Position numbers and translations under genes: made by a program
Part shown: in pieces, positions 41,060 through 43,058 of the stretch
Layout: each line of letters starts with the position of its first letter
Position numbering within the stretch: the stretch's first letter is position 1
Notes under the pieces: model-generated
The model's input: only the letters and a program-made list of their open reading frames with translations
Told to the model about the DNA's origin: nothing
Database searches by the model: none
NCBI GenBank assembly: GCA_934755305.1
Contig: CAKVLD010000022.1
Location: 1 to 43,058, forward strand
Direction: 5' to 3'
Origin: an uncultured Clostridium sp.
GTDB taxonomy: Bacteria; Bacillota; Clostridia; Clostridiales; Clostridiaceae
Length of the DNA stretch: 43,058 bases

Positions 41060-41758
41060 CTATTTTCTTTTTTTAAAATAATTAAAAAACTCGCTATCCT
41101 CTTTAACTAAATGCTCCCAACTATTTTTTGTATATTTCATATGTTCACTAATCAATGATTCTACCCTATCAATATCTTTATTTTTTATTACTTCTATAAA
41201 TTCTTTATGCTGAGCTACCACATCAGCTTTTGGATCTTCCGATTGTGATAATAATCTCATCCTATTATAATGAGTACTTATATTTAATATACTCTTCCAA
41301 ACATTAATTTTGTTTACTCCTAAGAAAAATAGCTCATGAAATTGATTATCCAGCTTATGGAATTCTTTTTCTCCCCCCTCCATATCTGCTATTATTTGTT
41401 GAGCATATAAATTTTTCTCTAATTCTAAATAATACTTATCCCCCAAATTTTCACAAGCTTCTTTTAAAACTTTTTCTTCTAAAGCAAAACGCATAAATCT
41501 AGCTTCTTGAACTAAATCCAAATCTATTAGAGATACATATGTACCAGATTGAGGCTTTACTTCTATTAAATGCTCATTCTTTAATTTCATCAATACTTCT
41601 CTAATTGGGGTTCTAGATATACCTAATGTTTCTGATAATTCCACTTCACTTAATAATTCTCCAGGCTTAAGTTCTAATGTCATTATGTTTTCTTTTAAGA
41701 CTCTGTAAGCGTAATCTTTACCACTTTCTTTGTCTTTTTTATCATATAAAATCAACAA
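41060..41758 (-). CDS. GntR-family (FadR/FCD) regulator of hexuronate genes
   Basis: A 232-residue regulator. Residues about 15-80 are a GntR winged helix (LSEVELSETLGISRTPIREVLMKL) and residues about 90-225 an all-helical FCD effector domain (ARFMRFALEEKVLKEACENL, FHKLDNQFHELFF with metal-type His, HKEFIEVIKNKD, EHMKYTKNSW). FCD members next to uxa/uxu genes are usually repressors released by hexuronates or their products. The start is TTG 41758, chosen because GGAGG lies 7 bases upstream and no ATG is nearby. Its own promoter contains a 12-bp palindrome, suggesting autoregulation, and the kdgA promoter carries a related site. Confidence 0.88.
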   Translation of the reverse strand: MLILYDKKDKESGKDYAYRVLKENIMTLELKPGELLSEVELSETLGISRTPIREVLMKLKNEHLIEVKPQSGTYVSLIDLDLVQEARFMRFALEEKVLKEACENLGDKYYLELEKNLYAQQIIADMEGGEKEFHKLDNQFHELFFLGVNKINVWKSILNISTHYNRMRLLSQSEDPKADVVAQHKEFIEVIKNKDIDRVESLISEHMKYTKNSWEHLVKEDSEFFNYFKKRK

Positions 41759-41798
41759 CTTTACCCTCCTTTATTAAATTTTTGCCTTACACTCCCTA

Positions 41799-41832
41799 TA
41801 TACTAGTATAATAAAACTTTTTTTTTATTCAA
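41799..41832 (-). promoter_or_regulatory. gntR promoter with overlapping palindromic operator
   Basis: -35 TTGAAT (41827-41832), 16 bases, -10 TATACT (41805-41810 on the minus strand). The perfect palindrome TATACTAGTATA (41799-41810) covers the -10 and shares TATACTAGT with the kdgA operator, consistent with autorepression by the GntR product. Confidence 0.55.
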
Positions 41833-41851
41833 CTTTTTAATATAACTTTTT

Positions 41852-43058
41852 CTAGTTTTGTACTTTTTCGTTAAAGTTATTATCAAAGCTACTAGTTTCA
41901 CTTCCCATTCTTACACCATTTATGGAAATATTTCTAAATGTGATATTCTTTATATTTTGAAGAACAGCTTTGCCTTTAACTCCATTAAGATCAGCATCTT
42001 CAATTAATATATTTTCAATAGGTGCATTTTCAAATTCCCTAATATACAAAGCATTTTTAACATCAATGCTACCACCTTCAGCAGTTTTAATATTAGATAA
42101 AGTTATATTTCTTAATATTGGTTTATAATTTCCATTGATTCCTTCTTCATAGAAGAAATCTGCATGTATAACTGCTATTTTAGATTTATTAACAGTACTA
42201 TTCTTTACATATATATTCTCTAGTTTCCCTCCTCTTTCAGCATTTGTCTTAAATCTTATAGGATAATCTAATTCAGTACTATCAAAGTAATTATCATGAG
42301 CAAGAACTGTATTAACTCCCCCTGAAATTTCACTTCCTATAGTAATACCACCATGTCCATCTTTAAATTCATTATTTCTTATAATTATGTTTTCACAAGG
42401 AACTCCTATATTTCTGCCTTCATTATTTCTACCTGACTTTATTGCAATACAATCATCGCCAGTTAAGAAATAACAATTTTCTATTATCATATCCTTACAA
42501 GATTCAGGATCAACACCATCATTGTTGTATAAATTAGTATTAACCTTAATCCCAGTGACCTTTATATTTTCACAAAGTACAGGATTTACTTCCCAGAAAG
42601 GTGAATTCAATATTGTTATATCTTTAATTAAAATATTTTTACTTTTATATAGTTGAATAAACGGTGGTCTTATTGTAGATATATTATCTGCAAAAATTCT
42701 TTCTGTTTTTACATCAGCATTTCTTTGACCTAAATCAAATAATCTTTCTCTTTGTATTTGCTGATCTTCTTCGCCAAAATATCCAAACTTCCATGGCATC
42801 CAGTTAAATTCATCTGCATTTCCATCTAGTATTCCTTTTCCTGTTATAGCTATATTCTCTTCCTCATAAGAATATATAAAAGGCGAGAAGTTCATTAGCT
42901 CAATTCCTTCCCATCTAGTGTATACCAATGGATAATATTCATTACTCTTGTTTCTAACAAACTTTAAAATAGCATTTTCCCTGGGTGGTAAGATAATTGT
43001 CGTAAGATAAAAAGTATGGTATTCTCGTACTAGAAAACAATGAGGAGAAGCTGAATTA
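41852..43058 (-). CDS. GH28 polygalacturonase-like glycoside hydrolase (N-terminus beyond right edge)
   Basis: The frame is open to the right edge of the window, giving 402 codons (about 450-520 expected for bacterial GH28). It encodes a right-handed beta-helix of GH28 that hydrolyses galacturonan or unsaturated/rhamnogalacturonan oligomers. The four family motifs are present: NNDGVDPESC, GDDCIAIKSG, GHGGITIGSE and the RIK-like IRFKT. FYLTTIILPPRENAILKF followed by YYPLVYTRWEGIEL matches the usual lead-in to the helix. No signal peptide can be seen because the start is missing; similar clostridial enzymes are often intracellular exo-type. It is upstream of gntR on the same strand with a 93-base gap containing the gntR promoter. 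It would supply galacturonate to UxaC and unsaturated units to KduI. Confidence 0.88.
   Translation of the reverse strand, partial: NSASPHCFLVREYHTFYLTTIILPPRENAILKFVRNKSNEYYPLVYTRWEGIELMNFSPFIYSYEEENIAITGKGILDGNADEFNWMPWKFGYFGEEDQQIQRERLFDLGQRNADVKTERIFADNISTIRPPFIQLYKSKNILIKDITILNSPFWEVNPVLCENIKVTGIKVNTNLYNNDGVDPESCKDMIIENCYFLTGDDCIAIKSGRNNEGRNIGVPCENIIIRNNEFKDGHGGITIGSEISGGVNTVLAHDNYFDSTELDYPIRFKTNAERGGKLENIYVKNSTVNKSKIAVIHADFFYEEGINGNYKPILRNITLSNIKTAEGGSIDVKNALYIREFENAPIENILIEDADLNGVKGKAVLQNIKNITFRNISINGVRMGSETSSFDNNFNEKVQN

Overview
This is a low-GC, AT-rich chromosomal segment that looks like a Clostridium sensu stricto (Firmicutes). The evidence is base composition, strong AGGAGG ribosome binding sites, intrinsic terminators with A/T-rich stems, a clostridial AdhE, CotF-like spore coat proteins and a YibE/F exporter. 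I do not commit to a species. No rRNA, tRNA, CRISPR array, phage or transposase gene was seen.

Layout. Bases 1-2511 hold most of adhE (minus strand, C-terminus beyond the left edge) with a near-consensus promoter and Rex-like palindromes. A patatin-like lipase (2869-3714) follows. Next come two surface proteins: a BspA-type leucine-rich-repeat protein (3855-5900) and a 1397-residue modular PHP/CehA-like metallohydrolase (7511-11704). Between them lies a YibE/F membrane protein preceded by five tandem 17-bp repeats. A GNAT acetyltransferase, an orphan PTS EIIC with a GntR/UTRA regulator, and a divergent cysteine-synthase-like gene lie at 11.9-16.2 kb. HisJ-type phosphatase and a cytoplasmic GH13 amylase follow. 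An unrecognised plus-strand group (a membrane-anchored protein, then two tandem paralogous small proteins) occupies 18.6-20.5 kb. Citrate synthase (21392-22765) is flanked by two NERD-domain genes, one of them a decayed pseudogene. Then come two anchored extracytoplasmic proteins, an RluF-type pseudouridine synthase, a 5'-truncated LysR gene and an asymmetric heterodimeric ABC exporter, followed by a 206-bp near-palindromic element.

From 31.8 kb to the right edge the minus strand is a pectin/hexuronate locus: GH28 polygalacturonase-like enzyme (open at the right edge), FCD-type GntR regulator, kdgA, kdgK, uxaB, uxaA, uxaC, then two CotF-like spore coat genes, a LacI regulator, kduI and a kduD remnant. 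Together they would convert galacturonate (UxaC, UxaB, UxaA) and unsaturated oligogalacturonides (KduI, KduD) to 2-keto-3-deoxygluconate, then via KdgK and KdgA to pyruvate and glyceraldehyde-3-phosphate. In this window three steps are broken: uxaB is frameshifted, kdgK has lost a central block of about 400 bp, and kduD survives only as its last 20-odd codons. The regulators, their palindromic operators and the other enzymes are intact, so the loss looks recent.

Five damaged genes in 43 kb (NERD copy, lysR, kduD, uxaB, kdgK) suggest local decay. The single-base lesions in uxaB and the NERD copy should be confirmed against reads. Gene-free stretches over 300 bases (2512-2868, 12455-12779, 31441-31935, 33929-34296, 34744-35059, 40629-41059) contain promoters, terminators, inverted repeats or gene remnants as listed; I see no further genes in them beyond one low-confidence small ORF at 31571-31666.
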